In this document: positions 7,179 to 16,968 of the stretch, one piece after another
How the letters are laid out: each line of letters opens with the position of its first letter
Position numbering within the stretch: the stretch's first letter is position 1
Assembly (NCBI RefSeq): GCF_002744245.1
Contig: NZ_NKHG01000063.1
Coordinates: forward strand, 1-47,278
From: Bacillus pumilus
GTDB lineage: Bacteria; Bacillota; Bacilli; Bacillales; Bacillaceae
Reading direction: 5' to 3'
Length of the DNA stretch: 47,278 bases
Program-made: the position numbers and the translations under genes
Notes under the pieces: generated by a model
The model's database searches: none
The model's input: the letters and a program-made list of their open reading frames with translations, nothing else
What the model was told of the DNA's origin: nothing

Positions 7179-8654
7179 TTAATGACCTGATGCTTTTGCA
7201 TTTGGCTGATCATAAGTAGCTAATTTCTTCATTAACTTTTTGCTGGCGTCGTTTAACCCTGTTAAATGGACGTCTTTATTATTTTCTTTTAATTTCAATA
7301 CAACTTTATCGATCGCTGCGACAGCTGAATCATCCCATATATGGGCTTCAGTAAAGTTTAATGTGACTTTTTCTTTTGGGTCATCCTGGTAAGAAAATGA
7401 ATGAACAAAATCCTGTACTGACGCAAAGAACAGTTGACCTTTAATATCGTAGACCGTTTCTCTATCTGATGATTTCGAAGAAGCTTTTACATGAACCTTT
7501 GATATTTTGGCTACAAAGAAGACAGCACTTAAAATGATTCCTGCGAAAACGCCTTTAGACAAGTCATGAGTTGCTACAACTGTGACAACCGTTACAACCA
7601 TCACAATAGAGTCAGATAAAGGAACTTTTGTAAGTGTTCGTAATGATGACCAATCAAATGTACCAATGGAAACCATAATCATCACACCAACTAGAGCAGC
7701 CATAGGAATTTTTACGACCCAATCACCAAGGACGATAATGAGAAACATCAAGAAAACGCCTGCAACAAAGGTGGATAAGCGACCTCTTCCCCCTGATTTC
7801 ACATTAATCACTGATTGGCCGATCATCGCGCATCCCGCCATGCCTCCGAAGAATCCGGCAACAATGTTAGCAATCCCTTGACCACGGCTTTCTTTATTTT
7901 TATCACTTTCTGTATCTGTCATATCATCTACAATAGATGCAGTTAATAAAGACTCTAGAAGCCCTACAATAGACAGTGCTAATGCAGTTGGAAAAATGAT
8001 CATCAATGTGTCAATGTTTAAAGGAATATCAGGAATCATAAAGCTTGGCAAAGAGCTTGTAATATTTCCCAAATCTCCTACAGTGCGTAATTCGAGATGA
8101 CCAAATATTGCTAGAACAGTCATTGCAACAATGGCGACAAGCGGAGCAGGAACTACTTTAGTGAACCGGGGAAGAATATAAATAATAAGTAGCGTCACTG
8201 CAACCACGATATAAGTGAGGTTGGATATTCCAACAAAATGGGGCACTTGTGCCATAAAAATTAGGATAGCAAGCGCATTTACGAAACCTACCATGACCGA
8301 TCTAGGTATAAATTTCATAAAGCGAGCAATTTTCAGTGCACCAAATATGAATTGGAGTATTCCAGTTAAAATGGTCGTAGCAAATAAGTACTCAATTCCA
8401 TGATCTTTCACCAAAGTCACCATTAAAAGAGCCATAGCACCCGTAGCAGCTGATATCATTGCAGGACGACCGCCTATAAAAGAAATGACAACTGCAATAC
8501 AAAAAGATGCATAAAGTCCAACCATTGGATCTACACCTGCAATTATCGAGAAAGCAATGGCCTCTGGTATTAGCGCAAGAGCAACAACGATCCCTGCTAA
8601 AATGTCTCCTTTTACATTTGGAAACCATTCGTTATGAAGTTTTTGTGCGAACAA
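7179..8654 (-). CDS. SulP-family anion permease with STAS domain
   Basis: SulP permeases move sulfate, bicarbonate or related anions across the membrane. The family signature [20 protein letters not shown] is present near the N-terminus, followed by ten or more hydrophobic segments, [16 protein letters not shown] in the middle, and a C-terminal STAS domain (about the last 100 residues: [15 protein letters not shown] ... [14 protein letters not shown]). I place the start at a TTG at 8654, giving about 491 residues, because AAGAAGGAG lies 10 bases before it; the frame is open to an ATG at 8735 without a ribosome site. The broken uspA gene follows 15 bases downstream. Transporter plus UspA pairs are typical of bicarbonate or sulfate SulP genes. 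Which anion is carried cannot be told. Confidence 0.85.
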   Translation of the reverse strand: MFAQKLHNEWFPNVKGDILAGIVVALALIPEAIAFSIIAGVDPMVGLYASFCIAVVISFIGGRPAMISAATGAMALLMVTLVKDHGIEYLFATTILTGILQFIFGALKIARFMKFIPRSVMVGFVNALAILIFMAQVPHFVGISNLTYIVVAVTLLIIYILPRFTKVVPAPLVAIVAMTVLAIFGHLELRTVGDLGNITSSLPSFMIPDIPLNIDTLMIIFPTALALSIVGLLESLLTASIVDDMTDTESDKNKESRGQGIANIVAGFFGGMAGCAMIGQSVINVKSGGRGRLSTFVAGVFLMFLIIVLGDWVVKIPMAALVGVMIMVSIGTFDWSSLRTLTKVPLSDSIVMVVTVVTVVATHDLSKGVFAGIILSAVFFVAKISKVHVKASSKSSDRETVYDIKGQLFFASVQDFVHSFSYQDDPKEKVTLNFTEAHIWDDSAVAAIDKVVLKLKENNKDVHLTGLNDASKKLMKKLATYDQPNAKASGH

Positions 8655-8688
8655 ATGAAAAACACTCCTTCTTTTTAATTTAATGAAT

Positions 8689-8713
8689 TGACTTCTAACT
8701 CTCATAGAAGTCA
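8689..8713. repeat. Perfect inverted repeat before the sulP gene
   Basis: TGACTTCTA and TAGAAGTCA are separated by seven bases, about 35 bases before the chosen TTG start. It has no T run, so it is an operator candidate or a leader hairpin and not a terminator. Confidence 0.5.
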
Positions 8714-8871
8714 GGTCCGTTGATAACATCTTCAAATTTAACAGACCGCGATTTAAATGTCCATCATTTTTTGTCCCAAAAATGAACTTTTTTGGGGCTG
8801 GAAATCATCGAGAGATAACAGAATTGAATTTTTGTTATAATATCAGTAAGCAATTCTTTGGAGATGATAAA

Positions 8872-9420
8872 GTGATTTTCGGTTATGCACGTCCATTTAG
8901 TCAGGATATAGATATGGCTCTACAAACGAAAGCTCTTGAAGGTAAAGGTTGTGATAAGATTTATTATGAACAAACAATATCTCCTAAAGATAGACCTGAA
9001 TTCAATCATTTACTGAATTCTTTAAATGCAGGAGATCAAGTAATCGCCTATAAATTTTATAGTATTGCTGATTCTACACGACACTTAATCGATTTAGTTC
9101 AATTACTTCAGCAGAAGCATGTTCATTTCATATCTATCATTGATCAAGTAGATACATCAACAGAAGAAGGTAAAGTGTTTTTTAAGCTTATGAAAAGTGT
9201 TGGGAATTTTCAATATGATGTTTTAAGTGAGAGTACTAAAGCGGGAATTGATGAAGCTAAACGAAAAGGGAAAAATACTGGGCGGCCTAGAAAACCTGAT
9301 GCTAATGTCAGACGAGCATTAGATATGTATCAAAGTAAAAAATATAGCATTGCTCAAATTACACTTGAGACAGGTATAAGTAAAACAACACTATACAGAT
9401 ATTTAGAGGATGAAGGGTAA
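8872..9420 (+). CDS. Serine-recombinase (resolvase) homologue with degenerate active site
   Basis: The protein follows the resolvase/invertase layout: an N-terminal catalytic-type fold, the long helix (SESTKAGIDEAKRKGKNTGR) and a C-terminal helix-turn-helix (SIAQITLETGISKTTLYRYL). I start it at the GTG at 8872, preceded by GGAGATGATAAA; this gives the classic beginning VIFGYARP (182 residues). The catalytic Ser normally sits in GYARVS; here the sequence is GYARPFSQD, with Ser displaced by one. The normal D-R-L-G-R-S motif reads YKFYSIADSTRHL, so the Asp and both active-site Arg are gone. It may bind a res-like site without cutting. A -10-like TATAAT lies at 8836-8841. It could be a leftover of a Tn3-type element. 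Confidence 0.75.
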   Translation: MIFGYARPFSQDIDMALQTKALEGKGCDKIYYEQTISPKDRPEFNHLLNSLNAGDQVIAYKFYSIADSTRHLIDLVQLLQQKHVHFISIIDQVDTSTEEGKVFFKLMKSVGNFQYDVLSESTKAGIDEAKRKGKNTGRPRKPDANVRRALDMYQSKKYSIAQITLETGISKTTLYRYLEDEG

Positions 9421-9433
9421 TCTTTCTCAGATG

Positions 9434-9463
9434 AAAAAAGAGGGTTCTTTGTCTTGAACCCTC
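9434..9463 (-). terminator. Terminator downstream of ktrC
   Basis: GAGGGTTC and GAACCCTC pair across an 8-base loop; on the minus strand the stem is followed by a run of six T. It also lies just after the plus-strand recombinase gene. Confidence 0.8.
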
Positions 9464-9483
9464 TCGCCTCTTTATATTGAAAG

Positions 9484-10152
9484 TTATTGACTTTGCAATT
9501 CATTTCTTTCAAAACGTGCTATATCTTTCATTGCTCCAATGACAATTAATATATCGTTTTTCTGAATTTGTTCATGAGCAAGCGGCGAAATAATCACATC
9601 TTTTTCTCGTTTGATGGCGACAATATTGATTTGATATCTTGCTCTAATATCAAGATCAAGTAATGACTGATTTTCTAAATGTCCGTTTGCTTCAACTTCA
9701 ATGAGACCATATTCATCAGATAGCTCCAAGTAATCGATAACATTATTTGTAATGATTTTATGTGCTATTCTTTTCCCCATATCTCTTTCTGGATGGACAA
9801 CTCGATCGGCCCCAATTTTATTTAGTAATTTTTCATGGTAATCATTTTGTGCTTTTACCGTAACCAGTTTAACTCCAAGTTCTTTTAATATAATGGTTGT
9901 TAAAATACTAGCCTGAATGTTTTCACCTATAGCAACAATGACATGATCAAAGTTTCGCATTCCTAAGTTTTTCAATACTGCTTCATCTGTAGAATCTCCA
10001 ATGACCGCATGCGAAGCGATTTGCGCATATTCGTTTACACGATCTTCATTTAGATCCATAGCTAGCACTTCAAGTCCCTCTTCGCTTAATGCTTTACATA
10101 TACTCCCACCGAAGCGGCCTAACCCGATAACAGCAAATTCTTTTTTTGGCAT
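9484..10152 (-). CDS. ktrC: Ktr potassium uptake regulatory subunit (KtrC/KtrA type)
   Basis: KtrC is the cytoplasmic RCK ring that gates the KtrD potassium channel-like transporter. At 222 residues it has the family length. The N-terminal RCK domain carries the nucleotide-binding GLGRFGGSI (about residues 10-18), MDLNEDRVNEYA and GDSTDEAVL. The C-terminal RCK_C domain (about 140-220) includes KREKDVIISP and is the site where c-di-AMP binds in this family. AAAAGGAGT lies before the ATG. It is divergent from the ktrD-like gene; in B. subtilis ktrC and ktrD lie apart and ktrAB form an operon, so this arrangement is a variant. KtrC and KtrA are close paralogues; KtrC is chosen on the start of the protein. 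Confidence 0.85.
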   Translation of the reverse strand: MPKKEFAVIGLGRFGGSICKALSEEGLEVLAMDLNEDRVNEYAQIASHAVIGDSTDEAVLKNLGMRNFDHVIVAIGENIQASILTTIILKELGVKLVTVKAQNDYHEKLLNKIGADRVVHPERDMGKRIAHKIITNNVIDYLELSDEYGLIEVEANGHLENQSLLDLDIRARYQINIVAIKREKDVIISPLAHEQIQKNDILIVIGAMKDIARFERNELQSQ

Positions 10153-10170
10153 TTTAATGACTCCTTTTGG

Positions 10171-10230
10171 TTGTCTATCAAATCTTGATCAATCTTTTTT
10201 TATGAAAACAAATGAATCATGGATAGACAA
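10171..10230. repeat. Inverted repeat between ktrC and ktrD
   Basis: TTGTCTATC (10171-10179) and GATAGACAA (10222-10230) are perfect inverted copies 42 bases apart in the 140-base divergent region. A TATAAT at 10249-10254 could serve ktrD. The repeat may mark a shared regulator site; no riboswitch of the ydaO type is seen. Confidence 0.4.
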
Positions 10231-10292
10231 TCCTATCCCTATTCGTTATATAATAACATTAAAATTTCAAGTGGTTGAAAGTAGGCTAGGAA

Positions 10293-11630
10293 ATGTTTAA
10301 ATATGATCATTTTTTAAAAAAACCAGTAAAATTAACGCCTCCTCAAATTTTATTGTTTGGATTTTTGACGGTCATTGTGATAGGGGCATTTTTTTTAACT
10401 CTACCGATCTCTACTGTTGAACCCATCTCAATCATTGATGCTTTCTTTACAGCTGTTTCAGCAACAACTGTTACAGGTTTAGCTGTGGTGGATACAGGGA
10501 CAACCTTTACTTTATTCGGACAAATTGTCATTATGCTGATGATACAAATTGGTGGGCTTGGTTTTTTAACTTTAGCCGTCATGGTCATCCTGTTATTTGG
10601 TAAAAAGGTAGGTTTACGAGAGAGGTTATTGGTTCAAGAGGCTTTAAATCTGACAAATATAGGCGGTATTGTACGTCTTATCAAGGTTTTGTTTATCTTT
10701 TCAATAACATTTGAGTTAATGGCTACTTGTATATTATCATTTCGGTGGATACCGGAATTTGGTTTTTTTAAAGGGGTATACATCAGTTTATTTCATGCCA
10801 TTTCTGCTTTTAATAACGCAGGTTTTTCTCTTTTTTCAAATAGTTTGATGAACTATGTAAATGATCCACTGATTAACCTGACCATCACCTTCCTGTTTAT
10901 CATCGGTGGTATTGGATTTACAGTGATTTTTGACATTTGGAATAAACGGCGATTTAAATTATTATCAATCCATTCGAAGCTTATGATTATAGGAACCCTC
11001 ATAACAAATGGTGTTGCGCTGTTACTTATATTTTTAATGGAATTTGGTAATCCCCATACTTTAGGTCCAATGAACCTTCTTGATAAATTCTGGGCCTCTT
11101 ATTTTCAAGCTGTGACACCAAGAACCGCGGGTTTTAATTCGCTTGATATAGCACATATGCATGAAAGTTCTTTAACTCTTATGATGCTTCTTATGTTTAT
11201 TGGTGCGGGAAGTGCGTCAACAGGAAGTGGGATTAAGTTAACAACGATGATGATCATTTTGATCTCTGTCCTGCATTTTCTGAAAGGAAATAAAGAACCT
11301 GTTATCTATAGACGTACCATTAAACATGATGTGGTCATTAAAGCTTTATCTATTAGCTTTATCAGTTTATGTTTTGTGTTTATCACCATTTTTTTATTGA
11401 CAATGACTGAAAAAGCCCCTTTCATTGATATTGTTTTTGAAACTTTTTCAGCATTTGGCACGGTAGGTCTTTCAATGGGATTAACTCCGGATTTAACGTT
11501 TTTAGGTAAGGTTATTCTTTCGATCCTTATGTTTATTGGTAGAGTAGGTTCTCTAACCATCGTATTTATCTTTATGAAACGAACGAAAAGCCCAATACGT
11601 TATCCTGAGGGAGAAGTGTTTGTCGGTTAA
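10293..11630 (+). CDS. ktrD: Ktr potassium transporter membrane subunit (KtrD/KtrB type)
   Basis: This 445-residue membrane protein belongs to the TrkH/KtrB superfamily of K+ transporters. All four pore-loop repeats with their filter glycines are visible: SATTVTGLAVV, FNNAGFSLF, TPRTAGFNSL and FGTVGLSMGL. It ends in MKRTKSPIRYPEGEVFVG, the conserved C-terminal tail that docks on the RCK ring. It is transcribed away from ktrC, its likely partner. A terminator follows directly. KtrB and KtrD cannot be separated with full certainty by eye. Confidence 0.87.
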   Translation: MFKYDHFLKKPVKLTPPQILLFGFLTVIVIGAFFLTLPISTVEPISIIDAFFTAVSATTVTGLAVVDTGTTFTLFGQIVIMLMIQIGGLGFLTLAVMVILLFGKKVGLRERLLVQEALNLTNIGGIVRLIKVLFIFSITFELMATCILSFRWIPEFGFFKGVYISLFHAISAFNNAGFSLFSNSLMNYVNDPLINLTITFLFIIGGIGFTVIFDIWNKRRFKLLSIHSKLMIIGTLITNGVALLLIFLMEFGNPHTLGPMNLLDKFWASYFQAVTPRTAGFNSLDIAHMHESSLTLMMLLMFIGAGSASTGSGIKLTTMMIILISVLHFLKGNKEPVIYRRTIKHDVVIKALSISFISLCFVFITIFLLTMTEKAPFIDIVFETFSAFGTVGLSMGLTPDLTFLGKVILSILMFIGRVGSLTIVFIFMKRTKSPIRYPEGEVFVG

Positions 11631-11641
11631 AATAAACATTC

Positions 11642-11676
11642 ATGGATTCACCATGTTCAAGGTGAATCCATTTTTC
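11642..11676 (+). terminator. Terminator downstream of ktrD
   Basis: ATGGATTCACC pairs perfectly with GGTGAATCCAT across an 8-base loop and is followed by TTTTTCGTTT. It also separates ktrD from the converging chrA gene. Confidence 0.85.
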
Positions 11677-11726
11677 GTTTCGAAGTATTATGTTCATGAT
11701 CAAACTAAATTTTATACGGGTCATAC

Positions 11727-12935
11727 TTACAGAAAAGCTAACAATGAACCACCAACTGCACCAACCACTACAATGAACCAAGGCGGTAACTTCCAAAAAG
11801 CTAACATGCTAAATAAAATAGACGCAAATGCAAAGTCAATCGGCTTTAAAATGGCGCTTGTCCAAATAGGCTGATAAAATGCAGAAATCAAGATGCCCAC
11901 TACTGCTGCATTTACGCCCATCATAGCTCCTTTTACTTTTGGATAACGGCGTAAATGGTTCCAAAATGGTAGTGTACCTAAAATTAAAAGAAATGCAGGC
12001 AAGAAGATAAAAATGGTTGCTAATATCCCCCCTACCCAACCGTACATAACGGTTCCTAGATAAGCAGCAAACGTAAACAATGGGCCTGGAACTGCTTGGG
12101 TGGCGCCATATCCAGCAAGAAAGGCTTCTTAGCTCACCCATCCACTTGGAACAAATTCACGTTCAAGCAAAGGCAAAACAACATGTCCACCACCAAAAAC
12201 AAGTGAACCAGAACGGTAAAAATGATCGAACATCGCAATCCACTGAATCGATGTCACTTCTCTTAAAATCGGTAAAAGAATGAGTAAGACAAAAAATAAA
12301 GAGAGACACATCATGGCAAACCTACGTGATATGGGAAAGTGGGTGTTGGATTGATGATGATCACGATGTTTTTGATAAATAAGATAGCCCATAAAAGCAG
12401 ATACTAATATGATACCTATTTGTGTATAGGTGGTTTGCCATAATAACGTAACGACTAATGCCATTAAAGCGATAGCTTTTCGTTTTAAGTCAGGGGTTAA
12501 ATTTTGGGACATCCCTACAATAGCGTGAGCAACAATTGCTACAGCAACTAGTTTAAGCCCGTGTATCCACCCAGCTGTTTCAATATTCATTCCTTTCATC
12601 AACAATGCCAGCGTAATAAGTGCGATAACAGACGGAAGAGTAAATCCGAGAAAAGATACAATCCCTCCTAATACCCCACTACGTATGACTCCTATGCCAA
12701 TCCCCACTTGACTGCTCGCTGGACCAGGGAGGAATTGACATAAGGCCACTAAATCTGCGTAACTTTTTTCATCCAACCATTTTCTTCTTCGTACATATTC
12801 TTCGTGGAAGTATCCTAAGTGAGCAATTGGGCCACCAAATGAGGTGAGCCCAAGTTTTGTTGAAACCATAAATATTTCGAATAAAGTTCGGATGGAGGTT
12901 CTCTCTTTATGTGTGCTGAACGATGGTTCTTTCAT
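11727..12935 (-). pseudogene. chrA: Chromate transporter ChrA, interrupted by a nonsense codon
   Basis: Two halves in the same frame make one long-chain CHR transporter of about 402 codons. The N-terminal half (12129-12935) has the CHR signature KLGLTSFGGPIAHLGYFHEE and CQFLPGPASSQVGIGIG. A single TAA at 12129-12131 (codon 269, in ...GWVS-stop-EAFLAGYG) interrupts it. The frame stays open beyond this with GYGATQAVPGPLFTFAAYLG, the signature of the second CHR domain. One base change from AAA would explain it. The ribosome site GGGAGAGG precedes the ATG. It is the last gene of the ars operon (29 bases after arsC). ChrA exports chromate; here it is probably inactive unless the stop is read through or is an error. 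Confidence 0.85.
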
Positions 12936-12964
12936 TTTACCTCTCCCTTCACATATGAAAGATG

Positions 12965-13384
12965 TTATTTTCCAGTCTCAGCAAACCGCTTCAGTCGATC
13001 TCCAATTTCATCTCGCACTCTTTGGAAGAACGCCCATTTCTCTTCTTCTGTTCCTTCTGCCTTTGCTGGATCATCAAAGCCCCAATGTACACGTTTGACA
13101 TGAGGAGGGGTCATAGGACATTTATCAGCTGCATCACCGCATAGTGTCACAACTAAGTCAGCGTTATTCAGTATATGTTCTTTAATCAGGTCAGAGGTTT
13201 GAGTTGAAATATCAATTCCTATTTCTGTCATTGCTTTCACAGCACGAGGATTTAATCCATGAGCCTCAATACCAGCGCTATACACGTTCCACTCTTCTCC
13301 AAGATATTTCTTAGCCCATCCTTCAGCTATTTGACTTCGACAAGAATTACCGGTACATAAAAAGTAAATTGTTTTCTTTGACAT
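12965..13384 (-). CDS. arsC: Arsenate reductase ArsC, thioredoxin-coupled
   Basis: ArsC reduces arsenate to arsenite, which ArsB then exports. The protein has 139 residues, exactly the size of the B. subtilis and S. aureus enzymes. The active-site loop [10 protein letters not shown] carries Cys10 and Arg16. The redox pair is in [16 protein letters not shown] (Cys82 and Cys89). The C-terminus [20 protein letters not shown] is typical. It follows arsB by 24 bases and precedes the broken chrA by 29. The relic at 157-212 is a decayed copy of its end. Confidence 0.95.
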   Translation of the reverse strand: MSKKTIYFLCTGNSCRSQIAEGWAKKYLGEEWNVYSAGIEAHGLNPRAVKAMTEIGIDISTQTSDLIKEHILNNADLVVTLCGDAADKCPMTPPHVKRVHWGFDDPAKAEGTEEEKWAFFQRVRDEIGDRLKRFAETGK

Positions 13385-13408
13385 GTTGATCGTCTCCTTT
13401 AAACAAAC

Positions 13409-14707
13409 TTAATGAATCATTATCAGCCAGATATAAAGCCCGGCAAGGGTGATAAAAAGTGTTGGAACCGTTAATATAATCCCTGTTTTAAAATATGTTC
13501 CCCAAGAAATCTTCACACCCTTTTGTGAAAGAACATGCAACCATAAAAGAGTTGCAAGTGAGCCAATAGGTGTTATTTTCGGGCCCAAGTCAGAGCCAAT
13601 CACATTCGCATAGATCAGAGCTTCTCTCATGATTCCTTGAGTATCAGTTCCTGCAATTGCTAGTGCATCAATCATCACTGTCGGCATATTGTTCATGACC
13701 GATGATAGAATCGCAGCAATAAATCCCATTCCTATGATCCCAGTAAACAGCCCTTGGTCTGCTACAGCTTGAATGACATTTGACAGGACATCCGTTAATC
13801 CTGCATTCCTTAATCCATATACGACAACATACATTCCAATGGAAAAGAACACAATTGCCCATGGAGCACCATTAAGCACCTGCTTTGTCTGAACAGCTGA
13901 GCTCTTTTGAGCCATCATGAGAAAGAAGATTGCAATGACACCCGCTATGATAGAGACAGGTATTGAGAACATCTCACTAATAAAATAACCAACTAATAGT
14001 ACTCCTAATACGATCCAAGACATTCGAAACATTTTGTGATCCTTTATTGCTTCAGCAGGGGGTTTGACATCTGTCATATCATAGTGTCGAGGAATGCTTT
14101 TTCTAAAGAAAAGATAAAGAACAATGATACTGGCAGCTAGTGAGAACATGTTAGGAACAATCATTCTAGATGCATACTCAATAAAACCGATGTTAAAGAA
14201 ATCTGCTGATACGATGTTTACCAAGTTACTGACAACCAACGGCAATGATGTGGTATCAGCAATAAATCCACTAGCTATAATAAAAGGGAAAACCAGTTTT
14301 TCTTCAAAATTTAAAGCCCGCACCATTGCAAGGACAATCGGTGTTAAAATCAAAGCCGCTCCATCATTAGCAAAAAAAGCAGCAACAACAGATCCTAATA
14401 TTGACACATAAATAAACATACGAATACCGTTACCCTTAGCAGCCTTTGCCATATGAAGAGCTGCCCACTCAAAAAATCCTATCTTATCAAGGATAAGAGA
14501 AATGATGATGATCGCTACAAAAGCTAGGGTAGCATTCCAGACAATTCCTGTAACGGTCATGACATCCTGAACATTGACGACTCCTGCAATTAAGGCTAAA
14601 ACCGCTCCTCCACAGGCTGACCAGCCAATAGATAAATTCTTGGGCTGCCATATGACCAACACTAAAGTGATTAGAAAAATGATGCAAGCTAAAACAGCTG
14701 AAATCAA
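13409..14707 (-). CDS. arsB: Arsenite efflux permease ArsB
   Basis: ArsB pumps arsenite and antimonite out of the cell. The 432-residue protein is of the ArsB/NhaD superfamily with about twelve membrane segments. Typical pieces are [54 protein letters not shown] and [13 protein letters not shown], followed by [20 protein letters not shown]. The start is a TTG with AGGAGGGGG 7 or 8 bases before it. It lies 16 bases after arsR and 24 before arsC, in the common order arsR-arsB-arsC. Confidence 0.95.
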   Translation of the reverse strand: MISAVLACIIFLITLVLVIWQPKNLSIGWSACGGAVLALIAGVVNVQDVMTVTGIVWNATLAFVAIIIISLILDKIGFFEWAALHMAKAAKGNGIRMFIYVSILGSVVAAFFANDGAALILTPIVLAMVRALNFEEKLVFPFIIASGFIADTTSLPLVVSNLVNIVSADFFNIGFIEYASRMIVPNMFSLAASIIVLYLFFRKSIPRHYDMTDVKPPAEAIKDHKMFRMSWIVLGVLLVGYFISEMFSIPVSIIAGVIAIFFLMMAQKSSAVQTKQVLNGAPWAIVFFSIGMYVVVYGLRNAGLTDVLSNVIQAVADQGLFTGIIGMGFIAAILSSVMNNMPTVMIDALAIAGTDTQGIMREALIYANVIGSDLGPKITPIGSLATLLWLHVLSQKGVKISWGTYFKTGIILTVPTLFITLAGLYIWLIMIH

Positions 14708-14723
14708 TTGAATCCCCCTCCTA

Positions 14724-15068
14724 CTAACAAGAAGCTTTAGTTTCTCGTTGTTTGATGCTTTTTAAAAGTTTATCTTCCTCATCAATGTGATCTAAAATCT
14801 GCTGAATCGTCTCAAATTCAGGACATGATCTGTTGATCGAATAAAATCGCCATTGGCCTCTCCTATCCTCTTTTACAAAGCCTGCGTTTTTCAATTTTCG
14901 TAAATGCTGGCTGATTGATGGTTGACTCATTTCAAACATATCTACCAATTGACATACACAATACTCTTTATCTAAAAACAGCTTCATCATCATCAGTCTT
15001 GTTTGATCACTGAGTATTTTTAAGCAGTTCAACATGTTAGTGCTCTCTAATTTTGTTCCTGTAGTCAA
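14724..15068 (-). CDS. arsR: ArsR-family arsenic-responsive repressor
   Basis: This is the first gene of arsR-arsB-arsC-chrA. I place the start at a TTG at 15068 (114 residues) because GGGAGGGATTCAATC precedes it; the frame is open 18 codons further without a ribosome site. The winged-helix domain includes [17 protein letters not shown], the metal-binding element [11 protein letters not shown] (the CVC pair that binds arsenite), and the recognition helix [18 protein letters not shown]. The C-terminus ends in KASC with a further Cys. It should release DNA on binding As(III). A dyad just upstream (15087-15107) is the likely operator. Confidence 0.9.
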   Translation of the reverse strand: MTTGTKLESTNMLNCLKILSDQTRLMMMKLFLDKEYCVCQLVDMFEMSQPSISQHLRKLKNAGFVKEDRRGQWRFYSINRSCPEFETIQQILDHIDEEDKLLKSIKQRETKASC

Positions 15069-15086
15069 GATTGAATCCCTCCCTTT

Positions 15087-15107
15087 AACACAGTATATAA
15101 GTGTGTT
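15087..15107 (-). promoter_or_regulatory. Candidate ArsR operator before arsR-arsB-arsC
   Basis: AACACA and TGTGTT flank CTTATATAC on the minus strand, with a -10-like TATACT inside. It lies 18 bases before the chosen arsR start. It differs from the ATCAA-N6-TTGAT sites of the second arsR. Confidence 0.5.
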
Positions 15108-15151
15108 TTTATATAAATGCATGTGATATATAGATATACAAATTTTGTTTG

Positions 15152-16792
15152 CTAATTCTTTAAATAACTTTGAAAATTTTTATTCCCACCGGAAAGATTG
15201 TAAACTTCTTTTATTCCCATATTGATCAACATATTTTGGGCTGCATTTCCTGTTACCCCACTATTGCAATAGGTTATGGTTGGGAGATCGGAATGAAGAT
15301 TCTTAGCCCTTTCTCTAAGTTCTGACAAAGGAATATTGAAAGCGCCCGGTACGTGTGATACTTTAAATTGCTTTTCAACCCTGGTATCAATGATTTGTAA
15401 TTCTTCCCCATTTTCCATTCTTTCAATTAATTCCCTTGGTGTAATTAATCGATTTTTATTTTGAATGGAGTTATGAAGGGCCATACCGGTATACATTACA
15501 GGATCTTTCGTTGTACTAAACGGCGGAGCATAAGCTAAATCTAAATGGAATAAATCTTCAGCTTTGGCTTTAAATGTGATGGCTGTAGCAAAAACATCAA
15601 TGCGCTTATCGACGCCTTCTTCTCCGACAATTTGCACACCTAGAATACGCCCTGATTTTTTATCGGCAATAGCCTTAATCACTAATTCTTTTCCACCTAA
15701 ATATTCTGCCTTTGCAGGTTTAATGTTGTATAAAATGTCAACATGATAGCCATGTTCTTTCGCCTCTTTTTCGGTAAGACCAGTTTGACCAACAGCTAAA
15801 TTAAACACTCTTAAAATGCCTGTGCCTAAAATTCCGCGGTGGGTCAAATCACCACCGGTAATGACATCGCCTGCGATACGTCCCATTTTGTTTGCTGTCG
15901 ATCCCAACGGTCTGTATATAGGTTTACCTGTAATGACTGAAATACTTTCGGCCACATCACCAACTGCATATATATCATGTAAATTTGTCTGCATTTTATC
16001 ATTGACAGCTATAGCCCCTGTTGAACCTAGTGTAATACCTGCTTCTTCAGCTAACGTTGTATTTGGGCGAACGCCAGCTGCTAAGATCACAATATCTGAT
16101 TGAATCGACTGACCGGACTTTGTCGTTACTGACCTATCTTCTATTAATGTTGCTTCTTCATTTAATAATAATTGAACCCCATGTCTTCGCAGTTCCTCTT
16201 CAACCCTGAATGCCATATCTTTATCCAAGTTCGGCATCACTTGATTGCCGCGTTGAATAATCGTTACTTCCAAGCCTTTAAGGATAAGCTGTTCGGCTAT
16301 TTCAAGACCAATATAACCCGCGCCAATAATCGTTGCTTTTTGAGGATTTTCTTTCTTCAAATATTGATCAATTTTCAGCGTATTTTGTATGGTTCTTACT
16401 TGAAATACATGCTCTTTATTGACGCCAGGAATATTTGGCGTAGCAGGAGAAGCCCCTGTTGCCAAAACTAAAACATCATAGGTATCAATTGTTGTTTTTC
16501 CAGTTTCAAGATCCTTAACAGCTATATTTTTTTGAGCGGGATTTATCTGAGTAACCTCATGACGAGTGAAAATATCAACGTTATAGCGATCTTTAAACCA
16601 TGAGGCACTTCTTGGTGTTAAGGAACTTAATTTCTCTACTTCCCCCCCTAAAAAGTAAGGGATGCCACAAATAGAGTAAGAAATGTCATAGTCAGCATTA
16701 TAAACTGTAATATCGATCTCTTCATTATTTCTACGTGCTTTAGCTGCCACTGAGGTACCTGCTGCAACTGAACCAATTATGATCATTTTCAA
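15152..16792 (-). CDS. CoA-disulfide reductase fused to a rhodanese domain
   Basis: The 546-residue protein has an FAD/NAD(P)-disulfide reductase core. [17 protein letters not shown] binds FAD. The single catalytic Cys42 lies in [13 protein letters not shown], as in CoA-disulfide reductases. [17 protein letters not shown] binds NAD(P)H. A C-terminal rhodanese domain (about residues 450-546) carries its active Cys near 509 in [13 protein letters not shown]. Such CoADR-RHD fusions reduce CoA-disulfides and persulfides. Its place in an arsenic island suggests thiol or persulfide repair under metalloid stress; that is inference. The start is a TTG after AAAGGAGGA. Its promoter faces the second arsR gene. 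Confidence 0.88.
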   Translation of the reverse strand: MKMIIIGSVAAGTSVAAKARRNNEEIDITVYNADYDISYSICGIPYFLGGEVEKLSSLTPRSASWFKDRYNVDIFTRHEVTQINPAQKNIAVKDLETGKTTIDTYDVLVLATGASPATPNIPGVNKEHVFQVRTIQNTLKIDQYLKKENPQKATIIGAGYIGLEIAEQLILKGLEVTIIQRGNQVMPNLDKDMAFRVEEELRRHGVQLLLNEEATLIEDRSVTTKSGQSIQSDIVILAAGVRPNTTLAEEAGITLGSTGAIAVNDKMQTNLHDIYAVGDVAESISVITGKPIYRPLGSTANKMGRIAGDVITGGDLTHRGILGTGILRVFNLAVGQTGLTEKEAKEHGYHVDILYNIKPAKAEYLGGKELVIKAIADKKSGRILGVQIVGEEGVDKRIDVFATAITFKAKAEDLFHLDLAYAPPFSTTKDPVMYTGMALHNSIQNKNRLITPRELIERMENGEELQIIDTRVEKQFKVSHVPGAFNIPLSELRERAKNLHSDLPTITYCNSGVTGNAAQNMLINMGIKEVYNLSGGNKNFQSYLKN

Positions 16793-16839
16793 TTTGAAAT
16801 ATCCTCCTTTATGTAAGAACGAAATCTTACCTTCTTCAA

Positions 16840-16869
16840 GATTATATAATCACCTTGTTATATAATCAA
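16840..16869 (-). promoter_or_regulatory. Promoter with repeated TTATATAATCA before the CoADR gene
   Basis: On the minus strand TTGATT is followed after 17 bases by TATAAT. The two hexamers lie within two direct copies of TTATATAATC (16842-16851 and 16858-16867), the left one extending to the perfect palindrome GATTATATAATC. It is shared space with the divergent arsR. Confidence 0.6.
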
Positions 16870-16933
16870 TTGTTTATGTGAATTCTTTTATCATTTCATT
16901 GATTTTCTTTTTTATTTATTTTATGATTTATTC

Positions 16934-16949
16934 ATCAAAAAAAATTGAT
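16934..16949 (+). promoter_or_regulatory. ArsR-type operator before the second arsR
   Basis: ATCAA-N6-TTGAT, the usual dyad of ArsR repressors in Gram-positives. It lies 20 bases before the arsR start. An identical arrangement is found before the flavoprotein gene. Confidence 0.65.
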
Positions 16950-16968
16950 TAATGAAAAGGAGGATTCT

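Noticed and set aside
8770..8805. CCCAAAAA / TTTTTTGGGG repeat as a transposon end
   Set aside because: Tn3-type ends are about 38 bp and begin GGGG, but no partner copy was found elsewhere in the window.
11572..11874. Short frames on both strands around the ktrD terminator
   Set aside because: They cross a clear terminator and overlap ktrD or chrA.
12962..13144. Overlapping plus-strand frames over arsC
   Set aside because: Antisense shadows of the well-supported arsC gene.
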